Origin: Exiguobacterium oxidotolerans JCM 12280
GTDB lineage: Bacteria; Bacillota; Bacilli; Exiguobacteriales; Exiguobacteriaceae
Direction of reading: 5' to 3'
Length of the DNA: 64,000 bases
NCBI RefSeq assembly: GCF_000702625.1
Contig: NZ_JNIS01000001.1
Location: 744,001-808,000 of the forward strand
Under the pieces are notes generated by a model. That model saw nothing but the letters and a program-made list of their open reading frames with translations. It ran no database searches and was not told where the DNA came from. The position numbers and the translations under genes were made by a program. Below, piece by piece: positions 16,447-24,301 of this stretch. How positions within the stretch are numbered: the stretch's first letter is position 1; each line of letters begins with the position of its first letter.

Positions 16447-17694
16447 TTACGCATGTTCAAGTACGAAGTATTTCTTTTTCCCACGGCGGATGATCGTGAA
16501 GTCACCAATCGCATCTTGCTTCGTGATCTCTTTCGTCAACTCTTGTTCACGGTCTCCATTGATGTAGATTGCGCCGTTCGTCACGTCTTCTCGTGCTTGA
16601 CGCTTGGACGGACTGATTTTCGCTTCGACGAGTACGTCGACAAGGTTCGTTGCTTCACCAAGCGTAAAACGTGGCATCCCTTTGAACGCATCCGCGATAT
16701 CAGCCGCCTGCAATGTTTTGACGTCGCCACTGAAGAGTGCTTTCGTAATTCGTTCTGCTTGTTCAAGTGCGTCGCTGCCATGGACAAGTTTCGTCATCTC
16801 TTCTGCCAGACGACGCTGGGCAATCCGTTTTTCAGGTGCCGTTTCTACTTCCGTTTGCAATCCTTCGAGTTCTTCGTGTGTCAAGAACGTAAAGTATTTC
16901 AAGAATTTGACGACATCAAGATCATCAACGTTGAACCAAAACTGGTAAAACTCGTATGGTGTCGTTTTTTCGGCATCGAGCCACACTGCCCCGCCCGCTG
17001 TTTTCCCGAATTTTTGCCCGTCTGATTTCGTAACGAGTGGCACGGTAATCCCGAATGCTTTCTCTTCGTGACCAACGCGTCGGATGAGTTCCATTCCCGC
17101 CGTGATGTTTCCCCACTGATCACTTCCGCCGACTTGGAGGCGGCATCCTTCGTTTTCGTATAGCTTCAAGAAATCAAATGATTGTAATAACATGTAGGAA
17201 AACTCTGTGAAAGAAATTCCGTTTTGAAGGCGTGAATCAACAGAGTCTTTCGCTAACATGTAGCTGATTGGGAAGTGTTTTCCGATATCGCGTAAGAAAT
17301 CGATAATCGTTAAATCTTTTGTCCAATCCAGGTTGTTCGCAATCGTCACCGGGTTTTCACCATCGAGCGGTAAAAAGCGTGACAATTGTCCTTTGATGCG
17401 GTTCGCAAATTCTTCGACGATATCCGACGTGTTGAGTGAACGTTCTGTCGAACGCCCACTCGGATCGCCAATCATCCCGGTTGCGCCGCCGACAAGACCG
17501 ACCACGTGGTGCCCCGCTTCTTGGAAGCGACGTAGCACGAGAATTGGTAACAGGTGTCCGATATGCAATGAATCTGCTGTCGGGTCGAATCCTGTGTACA
17601 GCGTTGTCGGACTTGCTAGGAGTTCTTTAATTCCTTCCTCATCTGTCATTTGGCTGATTAAGCCACGAAACTCTAAATCTTCAAGTAACGTCAT
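16447..17694 (-). CDS. tyrS: tyrosyl-tRNA synthetase
   Basis: Charges tRNA-Tyr. The 415-residue class I synthetase has the HIGH motif in DSLHIGHLLP (about residue 45), the tyrosine-binding block YMLLQSFDF and GSDQWGN. The KMSKS equivalent KFGKT lies near residue 230, and a C-terminal S4-like domain spans about 350-415. The start MTLLEDLEFRGL has AGGGGGAAA upstream; the 35-residue extension lies inside the T-box leader and is excluded. Regulation is by tRNA-Tyr through the upstream T-box. Confidence 0.97.
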   Translation of the reverse strand: MTLLEDLEFRGLISQMTDEEGIKELLASPTTLYTGFDPTADSLHIGHLLPILVLRRFQEAGHHVVGLVGGATGMIGDPSGRSTERSLNTSDIVEEFANRIKGQLSRFLPLDGENPVTIANNLDWTKDLTIIDFLRDIGKHFPISYMLAKDSVDSRLQNGISFTEFSYMLLQSFDFLKLYENEGCRLQVGGSDQWGNITAGMELIRRVGHEEKAFGITVPLVTKSDGQKFGKTAGGAVWLDAEKTTPYEFYQFWFNVDDLDVVKFLKYFTFLTHEELEGLQTEVETAPEKRIAQRRLAEEMTKLVHGSDALEQAERITKALFSGDVKTLQAADIADAFKGMPRFTLGEATNLVDVLVEAKISPSKRQAREDVTNGAIYINGDREQELTKEITKQDAIGDFTIIRRGKKKYFVLEHA

Positions 17695-17718
17695 CTGTTT
17701 TCCCCCTAAAAAAATTGT

Positions 17719-17945
17719 ATAAAAAAACCGCCCCTTCGACTGAACGAAGGGACGGAATATTCCGTGGTACCACCCTAATTGCATGCAAGAACACGCCACT
17801 TAGATCGTCGATAACGGGACGGTCCGCCTGATTTCTCAAGAAGCTCCTGGAGACGTAATTCATGAACACGCTATGTCCTAGTTCGCAGCACCACTAGGTC
17901 TCTGATACAGGGAGCGTCCCATTACTAATTCCAATCACAGCAAAG
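17719..17945 (-). ncRNA. T-box leader of tyrS
   Basis: On the minus strand the T-box sequence AGGGTGGTACCACGG is followed by a terminator (CCGTCCCTTCGTT stem and T-run). Upstream lie a stem I with GGTG and GCGAAC elements and a TAC triplet (17855-17857) at the specifier position (CATGAATTACGTC). TAC is a tyrosine codon, matching the downstream gene. Confidence 0.93.
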
Positions 17946-18027
17946 GTTTTATATATTCTTCATAAGATGTTTCCATGATACGTCGAAGCAGAATCGACTG
18001 TCAAGTGTCATCGTATTCTTTCAGTTA

Positions 18028-18036
18028 TGGTATAAT
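18028..18036 (+). promoter_or_regulatory. extended -10 promoter of the PBP1 gene
   Basis: TGGTATAAT is a perfect extended -10, 62 bases before the start codon. No strong -35 is visible. Confidence 0.55.
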
Positions 18037-18097
18037 ACGTCTATCTGTGATTTAATGTTATTTCACACCTAAGTTTAAGATGTAAAGGAGATCATTT

Positions 18098-20647
18098 ATG
18101 CGCGAGAACTGGTCCAAGTTTTGGAATCACCCCCGAACGAAAGCCGTTCGGCACTGGTCGAATATCACATATGACGTATCTTGGAATATCATTTTATTCC
18201 TCATCATTGCTGTCCTACTGATTGGGAGTTTTTCTGTCGGTGCAGCAGGCGGCTATTTTGCTTCGCTCGTCAAAGATACAAAAGCACCAGAATTAACGGA
18301 AATGAAGCAACAAGTCAATAGCTATGCCATCACGAGTGAAATTTACTGGGGCAGTGGCGAAAAGTTGACGAACATTTCAACAGATGAAGAACGTCAACCG
18401 GTCAACATCAAAGAAATTTCACCTTACCTGCTAGACGCTGTTCTTTCGACGGAAGATGTCGATTTTTATGAACATGATGGCGTCGTACCGAAAGCAACAC
18501 TCCGGGCAGTCTTACAGGAGTTAACGAACTCGTCTTCTCGGACGGGTGGTAGTACGTTGACACAACAATTGATCAAAAACCAAATTCTAACGAATGAAGT
18601 CTCATTTGAACGAAAAGCAAAAGAAATCATCTTAGCACTTCGCCTCGAAAATGCGATGACGAAGGATGAAATTCTACAAGCCTATTTGAATGTCGTCTCA
18701 TTCGGACGGAACTCACTTGGACGGAACATCGCCGGGATTGAAGCAGCCTCTCGTGGTGTCTTCAATAAATCAGCCAAAAAGCTGACATTGCCGCAAGCTG
18801 CCTTCTTAGCAGGGATTCCTAAAAACCCCTACTACTATACGCCGTACCTTCAGGGTGGCGTCGTCAAAGAAGATTTGACAGCAAGCACGAATCGGATGAA
18901 AACCGTCCTAAAACGGATGTATGTCGCAAAAAACATTACGAAAAAGCAATATGAGAAAGCAATCAAACATGATATCACAAAAGATTTCGCTAAAAGATCA
19001 ACTCGGTCACGCGATACGTATCCTTACGTCTATGACCTTGCTGAAAAAGAAGCCTTGAAAATCATGACGAGCTATTTCATGAAAAAAGATGGTGTCAAAG
19101 AAGATGAAGTAAAACCGTCTGAGCTCGCAGAAGTCAAAGCGAACTACCGCGATCAGGCATTAGTCGCCATGCGCCAAGGCGGATATAAGATTCACCTGAC
19201 GCTTGATAAGAAAATCCATGAAGCGATGCAAGTACCGGCAAAAAATAATGCTAACTTCCCTGCTTCGCCACAATACAAGCAAGTCGTTAATCCGAAAACG
19301 AAAAAGACGGTCTCGAAAAAAGACCCAGAAGAAACGGCTGCTGTCATGATTCAAAATGAGACAGGTCGTATCTTAGGCTTCGTCGGTGGACGTTACACAG
19401 ATGGAACGGCGGATGATTTCAACCGTGCCTTCCAGGCAAAACGTCAAATCGGATCAACTGCCAAACCAATTCTTGTTTATTCGAACGGTATCGAAAACGG
19501 TTTGATTACACCGGCTTCGACCGTTAATGATGAAAAGTATTATTATCAAACAGTTCCACGTCAACCAGGTGACAACCCAATCAACAATGAAGGCGGACGT
19601 TACCGAGGTAATGTGACGGTCCGTGAGGCATTGGAACTTTCACTCAACGTTCCAGCCGTGAAGATTTACGAAAAAATGAATATGTCGAACTCGATTCAAA
19701 AACTAGTCGACATGGGTATTAAAGTTCCGGACAGCATCCGGTACGCACCATCTGCTGCTCTTGGAACGATGGAAATCACACCCGTTGAGCTTGCTGGTGC
19801 TTATGCGATGCTCGCGAACTACGGTGAATACGTCGAACCGTATGTCATCTCGAAGATTACGAAAGACGGGAAAAGCATCTATAAAGCTAAATCGAAAAAA
19901 GAACAAATCTACGAAGAACGTACGGCTTATTTAACGCTTGATATGATGCGTGGTGTCTTTGATAACGGGACAGCTCGTTATGCGAACTCGTTATTAAAAG
20001 TACCTGGTGATTGGGCCGGTAAGACCGGAACGACGAACGAAATTAAGGACTCTTACCTCGTTGCTTCAACACCAGGGGTTACACTCGCGGTTTGGACGGG
20101 GCATGATCAAAACAACTCATTGATGGGTGCAACGACATATTACCAACGTACCCAAAACCTGTGGGCACAGATGGCAAATGCAACGTATGCTGCGAACAAC
20201 AGTTACTTCAAGTCAGGTGCCCGCTTCAATCAACCGGCTTCAGTAGACGCAGATGACTTCAAGAACTCAGGTTCATTCAAAGAAGAAGACAAAAAGAAAA
20301 AAGAAGCGGAAGCGAAGAAAAAAGCCGCTGAAGAAAAGAAAAAAGAGGCTGAGGCAAAAGCGAAAGAAGCTGACGCGAAGAAGAAAGACGACGCTGAAGC
20401 GCAGGCAAAAGCTGACGCTGAAAAGAAAGCTGCTGAAGATAAAGCAAAAGCTGATGCAGACGCGAAAAAAGCGGCTGACGACAAGGCGAAAGCCGATGCG
20501 GAGGCTAAGAAAAAAGCGGCTGACGACAAGGCGAAAGCCGATGCAGAGGCTAAGAAAAAAGCGGCTGACGACAAGGCGAAAGCCGATGCAGAGGCGAAGG
20601 CTGATGCTGAAAAGAAAGCAAAAGAAGACGACAAAAAAACTGAATGA
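18098..20647 (+). CDS. class A penicillin-binding protein (bifunctional transglycosylase/transpeptidase)
   Basis: An 849-residue membrane enzyme that polymerises and crosslinks peptidoglycan. After a cytoplasmic N-terminus and one transmembrane helix (about 28-55), the GT51 domain spans about 85-260 (catalytic Glu in STEDVDFYEHDG; GGSTLTQQLIKN). The transpeptidase domain spans about 400-690 with SxxK in GSTAKPILVYS, SxN in LELSLNVPAVK and KTG in AGKTGTTNE. Residues about 725-849 are a very charged Lys/Ala/Glu/Asp tail encoded partly by 45-bp tandem repeats, predicted coiled coil or disordered wall-spanning. AAAGGAGATC precedes the ATG. Confidence 0.93.
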   Translation: MRENWSKFWNHPRTKAVRHWSNITYDVSWNIILFLIIAVLLIGSFSVGAAGGYFASLVKDTKAPELTEMKQQVNSYAITSEIYWGSGEKLTNISTDEERQPVNIKEISPYLLDAVLSTEDVDFYEHDGVVPKATLRAVLQELTNSSSRTGGSTLTQQLIKNQILTNEVSFERKAKEIILALRLENAMTKDEILQAYLNVVSFGRNSLGRNIAGIEAASRGVFNKSAKKLTLPQAAFLAGIPKNPYYYTPYLQGGVVKEDLTASTNRMKTVLKRMYVAKNITKKQYEKAIKHDITKDFAKRSTRSRDTYPYVYDLAEKEALKIMTSYFMKKDGVKEDEVKPSELAEVKANYRDQALVAMRQGGYKIHLTLDKKIHEAMQVPAKNNANFPASPQYKQVVNPKTKKTVSKKDPEETAAVMIQNETGRILGFVGGRYTDGTADDFNRAFQAKRQIGSTAKPILVYSNGIENGLITPASTVNDEKYYYQTVPRQPGDNPINNEGGRYRGNVTVREALELSLNVPAVKIYEKMNMSNSIQKLVDMGIKVPDSIRYAPSAALGTMEITPVELAGAYAMLANYGEYVEPYVISKITKDGKSIYKAKSKKEQIYEERTAYLTLDMMRGVFDNGTARYANSLLKVPGDWAGKTGTTNEIKDSYLVASTPGVTLAVWTGHDQNNSLMGATTYYQRTQNLWAQMANATYAANNSYFKSGARFNQPASVDADDFKNSGSFKEEDKKKKEAEAKKKAAEEKKKEAEAKAKEADAKKKDDAEAQAKADAEKKAAEDKAKADADAKKAADDKAKADAEAKKKAADDKAKADAEAKKKAADDKAKADAEAKADAEKKAKEDDKKTE
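20468..20602 (+). repeat. three 45-bp tandem repeats in the PBP tail
   Basis: Three almost identical in-frame units, each encoding KAADDKAKADAEAKK-type sequence. The first G of GCGGC recurs at 20471, 20516 and 20561. Near identity at the DNA level implies recent expansion by slippage or recombination. Confidence 0.9.
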
Positions 20648-20660
20648 AGCCATTCAAAAA

Positions 20661-20690
20661 AACGAAGTTCACGTAACAGTGAGCTTCGTT
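20661..20690 (+). other. proximal terminator-hairpin copy behind the PBP gene
   Basis: AACGAAGTTCAC-GTAACA-GTGAGCTTCGTT, 13 bases after the stop codon and followed by only a short TT/TTAG stretch. It is identical at 29 of 30 positions, loop included, to the hairpin at 21062-21091. Confidence 0.8.
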
Positions 20691-21061
20691 TTAGCGTATA
20701 GACAAACTCTTATGAAGCGTGAACATGATGTAACGAGAAGCAATCCGTCCGCGCTTTCCTGTTTCGCCTTGTCTTCAAAGCGGCAAGGTCGCGACCGATT
20801 TTTCGCGCTTCTAATACGATTCAAGACGGATTGCGCTCTAAACCGTCTGCGTGCCTGGATTTCTGTCACGGTATTACCTGAAAAGTGTCATGTTTCGTTG
20901 ACTCCTACGGGAAAAAGTGCGTTTTTCAACGCACTTTCAGAGGCAGGCAAGACCCTGCTCGTTGTCCGCTAGGATCCAAGGAGCAATGGCTTGCGCCTCG
21001 CCCGAGGAAAGCAACGAAAACAGACGCTTTCTCTCCCGATAGCCCTTTGTCTACAGTCTGA
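20691..21061 (+). repeat. dispersed intergenic repeat, full-length copy B
   Basis: A 371-base segment between two copies of the same terminator hairpin. Blocks in order: a 5' end with AAACTCTTATGAAGCG; a palindromic middle with GACGGATTGCGCTCTAAACC; a core with GTTTCGTTGACTCCTACGGG and the hairpin AAGTGCGTTTTTCAACGCACTT; and a 3' end with GCCTCGCCCGAGGAAAGCAA, TCTCCCGATAGC and CTTTGTCTACAGTCTGAAA. Copies or fragments occur at 6558-6734, 61619-61636 and 62862-62967. No conserved ORF, so probably an RNA-structured or non-autonomous element. Confidence 0.85.
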
Positions 21062-21096
21062 AACGAAGTTCACGTAACAGTGAACTTCGTTTTTTT
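21062..21096 (+). terminator. distal PBP terminator hairpin with U-tract
   Basis: AACGAAGTTCAC-GTAACA-GTGAACTTCGTT followed by seven T residues, the duplicate of 20661-20690. Confidence 0.85.
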
Positions 21097-21103
21097 GTTC
21101 GTA

Positions 21104-21136
21104 TTAAAAAACTACCAACGAAGCATCGTTGGTAGT
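21104..21136 (-). terminator. acsA terminator
   Basis: On the minus strand ACTACCAACG-ATGCTT-CGTTGGTAGT is followed by six T residues. Confidence 0.85.
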
Positions 21137-21174
21137 TCAAGAACAGTCAATCCTATACATCACTTACTCTGACA

Positions 21175-22878
21175 TCATTCTTCCATCGTCGAGAGGTCAC
21201 CCGTTTCAAGATTTAGTTCCCACGCCTTCAAGACACGGCGCATGATTTTACCACTCCGGGTTTTCGGAAGCTTGTCTCGGAAGTCGATCTCACGTGGCGC
21301 CGCATGTGCTGCAAGCCCTTCTTTGACGAACGCCTGAATTTCTTGTTTCAATTCTTCAGTCGGTTCATAGCCGTCTCGTAACGAAATGAAGGCTTTGATG
21401 ATTTCACCACGTACTGGATCCGGTTTCCCGATGACACCGGCTTCTGCAACTGCCGGGTGCTCGACAAGACGACTTTCAACTTCGAACGGTCCCACCCGTT
21501 CTCCTGCCGTCATGATGACATCATCGACGCGTCCTTGGAACCAGAAGTATCCTTCATCATCCATATATGCAGAATCTCCTGAAACGTACCATCCTTTGAA
21601 GAAGTACGATTCATACTTTTGTGGATTATTCCAGATTTGCCGCATCATGGATGGCCACGGTGTTTTTAAAGCTAAATTGCCCATTCTAAACGGAGGTAAC
21701 TCATTCCCTTGATCATCGATGATTGCAGCTTTTGTCCCAGGAATCGGTTTCCCCATCGACCCTGGTTTGATGTCCATCGATTTATAGTTGCAAATCATCA
21801 TTGCCCCTGTTTCCGTCATCCACCACGTATCATGGATGCGTTGGTCGAATGCTTCTTTTCCCCAACGAACGACTTCTGGGTTGAGCGGTTCTCCGACGGA
21901 TAACACGTGCCGTAAGCTCGACAAGTCATGCTTTTGTGCGACGTCTGCGCCGGCACCCATCAGCATCCGGAAGGCGGTCGGTGCACTATACCAAACCGTT
22001 ACCTTGTATTTTTCAATGACACTGTACCAAAACTCCGGATTGAACCGACCACCGACGATGACATTCGTCGCACCATTTAAGAACGGTGCAAAAATCCCAT
22101 AACTCGTTCCCGTCACCCAGCCTGGATCTGCTGTACACCAATAGATATCATCTTCCTGAAGGTCAAGAACCCAACGTCCGGTCATCATGTGTTGAATCAT
22201 AGCATTCTGAGCGTGTAAGACCCCTTTTGGTTTTCCCGTCGATCCCGACGTATAATGTAAGATGAGACCGTCTTCCCGGTCGAGCCAAACCGGTTCGAAC
22301 ACATCTGACGCGGACTCGAATGCTGCGCGGAAATCCAGTAGCCGATCCGTCGTCTCAATGTCTTCATCGACTAAAAAGACCGATTCGAGTGTCGATAACT
22401 CTTCAAGCGGAACACGTGGTAATAATGCTTTCGTCGTAATCAACATCTTTGCTTCAGAATCAAGCAAGCGGTCGCGTACAGCTTGTTCCATGAAGGCTTC
22501 AAACAACGGACCGACGATTGCTCCGACTTTCAAGGCACCGAGCAACGCAAAATAAAGTTCTGGCGAACGGGGCATGAAGATAAAAATTCGGTCTCCTGCT
22601 TTGATTCCAGCATCCGTCAAAACGTTTGCCGCTTTGTTCGTCAAACGTTTCATGTCAGCATACGTAAAAGTTTGCTCCGTCGTTCCATCAAAGTAAATCA
22701 GAGCTTTTTTGTTCGCTCGTTCACCTTCAGCATGACGGTCAATTGCTTCATGGGCCATATTGACTTTCCCCGTCGTTGCCCATGAAAAATATTGTTCCGC
22801 TTCTTGCCAATCGTATGACGCCGATTCATTATAGTCGGATAACCAATGCTTACCCGGAAGCGCTTTCAAAACTTTCAT
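21175..22878 (-). CDS. acsA: acetyl-CoA synthetase AcsA (acetate-CoA ligase)
   Basis: Activates acetate to acetyl-CoA through acetyl-AMP, for growth on or scavenging of acetate. The 567-residue ANL-superfamily enzyme has the P-loop YTSGSTGKPKGV near residue 215, DTWWMTETG near 345, YVSGDSA and the C-terminal A10 motif TRSGKIMRR. The Lys in the last motif is the acetylation site controlled by AcuA/AcuC in Bacillus. GGGGAGGAACG precedes the ATG. It is divergent from acuABC, with a good SigmaA promoter and a cre-like site at codons 4-8. Confidence 0.96.
   Translation of the reverse strand: MKVLKALPGKHWLSDYNESASYDWQEAEQYFSWATTGKVNMAHEAIDRHAEGERANKKALIYFDGTTEQTFTYADMKRLTNKAANVLTDAGIKAGDRIFIFMPRSPELYFALLGALKVGAIVGPLFEAFMEQAVRDRLLDSEAKMLITTKALLPRVPLEELSTLESVFLVDEDIETTDRLLDFRAAFESASDVFEPVWLDREDGLILHYTSGSTGKPKGVLHAQNAMIQHMMTGRWVLDLQEDDIYWCTADPGWVTGTSYGIFAPFLNGATNVIVGGRFNPEFWYSVIEKYKVTVWYSAPTAFRMLMGAGADVAQKHDLSSLRHVLSVGEPLNPEVVRWGKEAFDQRIHDTWWMTETGAMMICNYKSMDIKPGSMGKPIPGTKAAIIDDQGNELPPFRMGNLALKTPWPSMMRQIWNNPQKYESYFFKGWYVSGDSAYMDDEGYFWFQGRVDDVIMTAGERVGPFEVESRLVEHPAVAEAGVIGKPDPVRGEIIKAFISLRDGYEPTEELKQEIQAFVKEGLAAHAAPREIDFRDKLPKTRSGKIMRRVLKAWELNLETGDLSTMEE
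22855..22868 (-). promoter_or_regulatory. cre-like CcpA site within the 5' end of acsA
   Basis: On the minus strand TGAAAGCGCTTCCG matches TGWAANCGNTNWCA except near the 3' end. Its position, just inside the coding region, resembles the CcpA roadblock site reported for B. subtilis acsA. Confidence 0.6.
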
Positions 22879-22911
22879 CTCTCGTTCCTCCCCTTCTCTA
22901 TACTCCTCTCC

Positions 22912-22939
22912 ATTATAAGCTAGTTATGGTGTAGTTCAA
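22912..22939 (-). promoter_or_regulatory. acsA SigmaA promoter
   Basis: TTGAAC, 16 bases, TATAAT on the minus strand, upstream of the acsA ribosome site. Confidence 0.7.
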
Positions 22940-23023
22940 TCGATTGCCGTTAATTTGTTAAAAAATCCCTCTCTTTCCGCAACTCGCTTCGGCTATAATA
23001 AAGAGAAAGGTGGTGACGCTTAC

Positions 23024-23656
23024 ATGTTTGAAAAACAATTCAATCATCGTACTCATGAAACATCGCTCGGTCCAGTTGAAATCGAAGGACCTGTCGCGAG
23101 TAAACAACTCGCCACTTACCTCCTCGATGACGGTTTAACTGCCTTCAGGCAACCGAAAGAGCAGCATCAAGCGCTCCTTGAAATCGCGGATTTAGATGAA
23201 GGACGGATCATTATCGCTAGGCAAAATAAAGAAATCATCGGCTATGTCACATTCCTTTACCCTGACCCCTATGAGACATGGAGCGAAGGAAATAATCCAT
23301 ATATTTTAGAGTTAGGTGCGATTGAAGTGTCTGCTCGTTTTCGCGGTCAACAGATTGGTAAAAAGCTTCTCGAAGTACCGATGCTCGATCCGGCCATGGA
23401 AAACTACTTAATCTTGACGACCGAGTATTACTGGCATTGGGATTTAAAAGGCAGTGGACTGTCTGTTTGGGATTATCGAAAAATCATGGAGAAGATGATG
23501 AACCACGGGGGTCTCGTTTTTTTCCCGACCGATGATCCAGAGATTGCATCGCATCCGGCTAATTGTTTAATGGCACGTATCGGGAAACATGTCGCACCAG
23601 AAGTCGTCGCTCATTTCGATGCTTTACGGCTCCGCCGTCGCTTCATGTACGATTAA
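23024..23656 (+). CDS. acuA: AcsA acetyltransferase AcuA (GNAT family)
   Basis: Acetylates and so inactivates acetyl-CoA synthetase at its C-terminal lysine. The 210-residue product equals the B. subtilis AcuA length. The GNAT core is seen in GRIIIARQNKEIIGYVTFLY and LELGAIEVSARFRGQQIGKK, the acetyl-CoA pyrophosphate loop being RGQQIGK (about 110-116). I start at MFEKQFNHRTH, preceded by AAAGGTGG; the upstream 23 residues have no support and would overlap the -10 TATAAT at 22994-22999. First gene of acuABC. Confidence 0.93.
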   Translation: MFEKQFNHRTHETSLGPVEIEGPVASKQLATYLLDDGLTAFRQPKEQHQALLEIADLDEGRIIIARQNKEIIGYVTFLYPDPYETWSEGNNPYILELGAIEVSARFRGQQIGKKLLEVPMLDPAMENYLILTTEYYWHWDLKGSGLSVWDYRKIMEKMMNHGGLVFFPTDDPEIASHPANCLMARIGKHVAPEVVAHFDALRLRRRFMYD

Positions 23657-23668
23657 AGGAGGAATAGC

Positions 23669-24301
23669 ATGTTAATCGAACAAATCATGAAGACGAAGTG
23701 TATTACGATTCAACCAACAAATTCTATTGCGCATGCCGCAGAATTGATGCAACGTCATGAGATTCGCCATATTCCCGTGACAAACGCCCGTCATGAACTT
23801 GTCGGTCTCATCGGTCTAAAAGAGCTCCAAAGTGCAAGTAGTGTCTTTCATCCAGATACCCTTCACGTTGATCAACAAAATTCCGTTTCTAGTATCATGC
23901 AACAAACTCCTATCACGGCACACCCACTTGATTTCATCGAAGACGCCGCGATTTTATTTTATGAGCATCGCTTATCTTGCTTACCGATTGTTCGGGGACG
24001 GCGTCTCGTCGGTTTAATGACAGAAACCGATTTGCTTCGGACATTCGTTCAATTAACAGGAGCGCTCGAACCGAGCTCACAAATCGAAGTCCGCGTTGAA
24101 AATACAGCGGGTACATTAGCAAAGATTGCGAATTTACTCGCCAAAACGAATATCAATATCTTAAATGTCCTCGTTTATCCTACACCTGATCCGTATGTCC
24201 GCATCGTCGCTTTTCGTGTCCAGACGATGAATCCGATTCGAATCATCGAAAAGTTACGAAAGGAAGGATTCGATGTACTCGGTCCCGACGTCAGCCGATG
24301 A
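23669..24301 (+). CDS. acuB: AcuB, CBS-pair and ACT domain protein
   Basis: The middle gene of acuABC. The 210-residue protein has two CBS domains (about 1-60 and 75-135, with IRHIPVTNARHELVGLIG and LSCLPIVRGRRLVGLMTETD) followed by an ACT domain (about 140-200). This suggests nucleotide plus amino-acid sensing; its role with AcuA and AcuC is not established. AAAGGAGGAA precedes the ATG, 12 bases after acuA. Its stop overlaps the acuC start as ATGA, indicating translational coupling. Confidence 0.92.
   Translation: MLIEQIMKTKCITIQPTNSIAHAAELMQRHEIRHIPVTNARHELVGLIGLKELQSASSVFHPDTLHVDQQNSVSSIMQQTPITAHPLDFIEDAAILFYEHRLSCLPIVRGRRLVGLMTETDLLRTFVQLTGALEPSSQIEVRVENTAGTLAKIANLLAKTNINILNVLVYPTPDPYVRIVAFRVQTMNPIRIIEKLRKEGFDVLGPDVSR

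Noticed and set aside
20468-20602. Regular 45-bp repeats as a possible CRISPR array
   Set aside because: Units are contiguous without spacers and are in frame with the PBP gene.
20253-20972. 239-residue Lys/Arg-rich frame overlapping the PBP tail and repeat B
   Set aside because: It is the shifted frame of the AAA/GCN-rich tail and continues through the structured repeat; no start signal.
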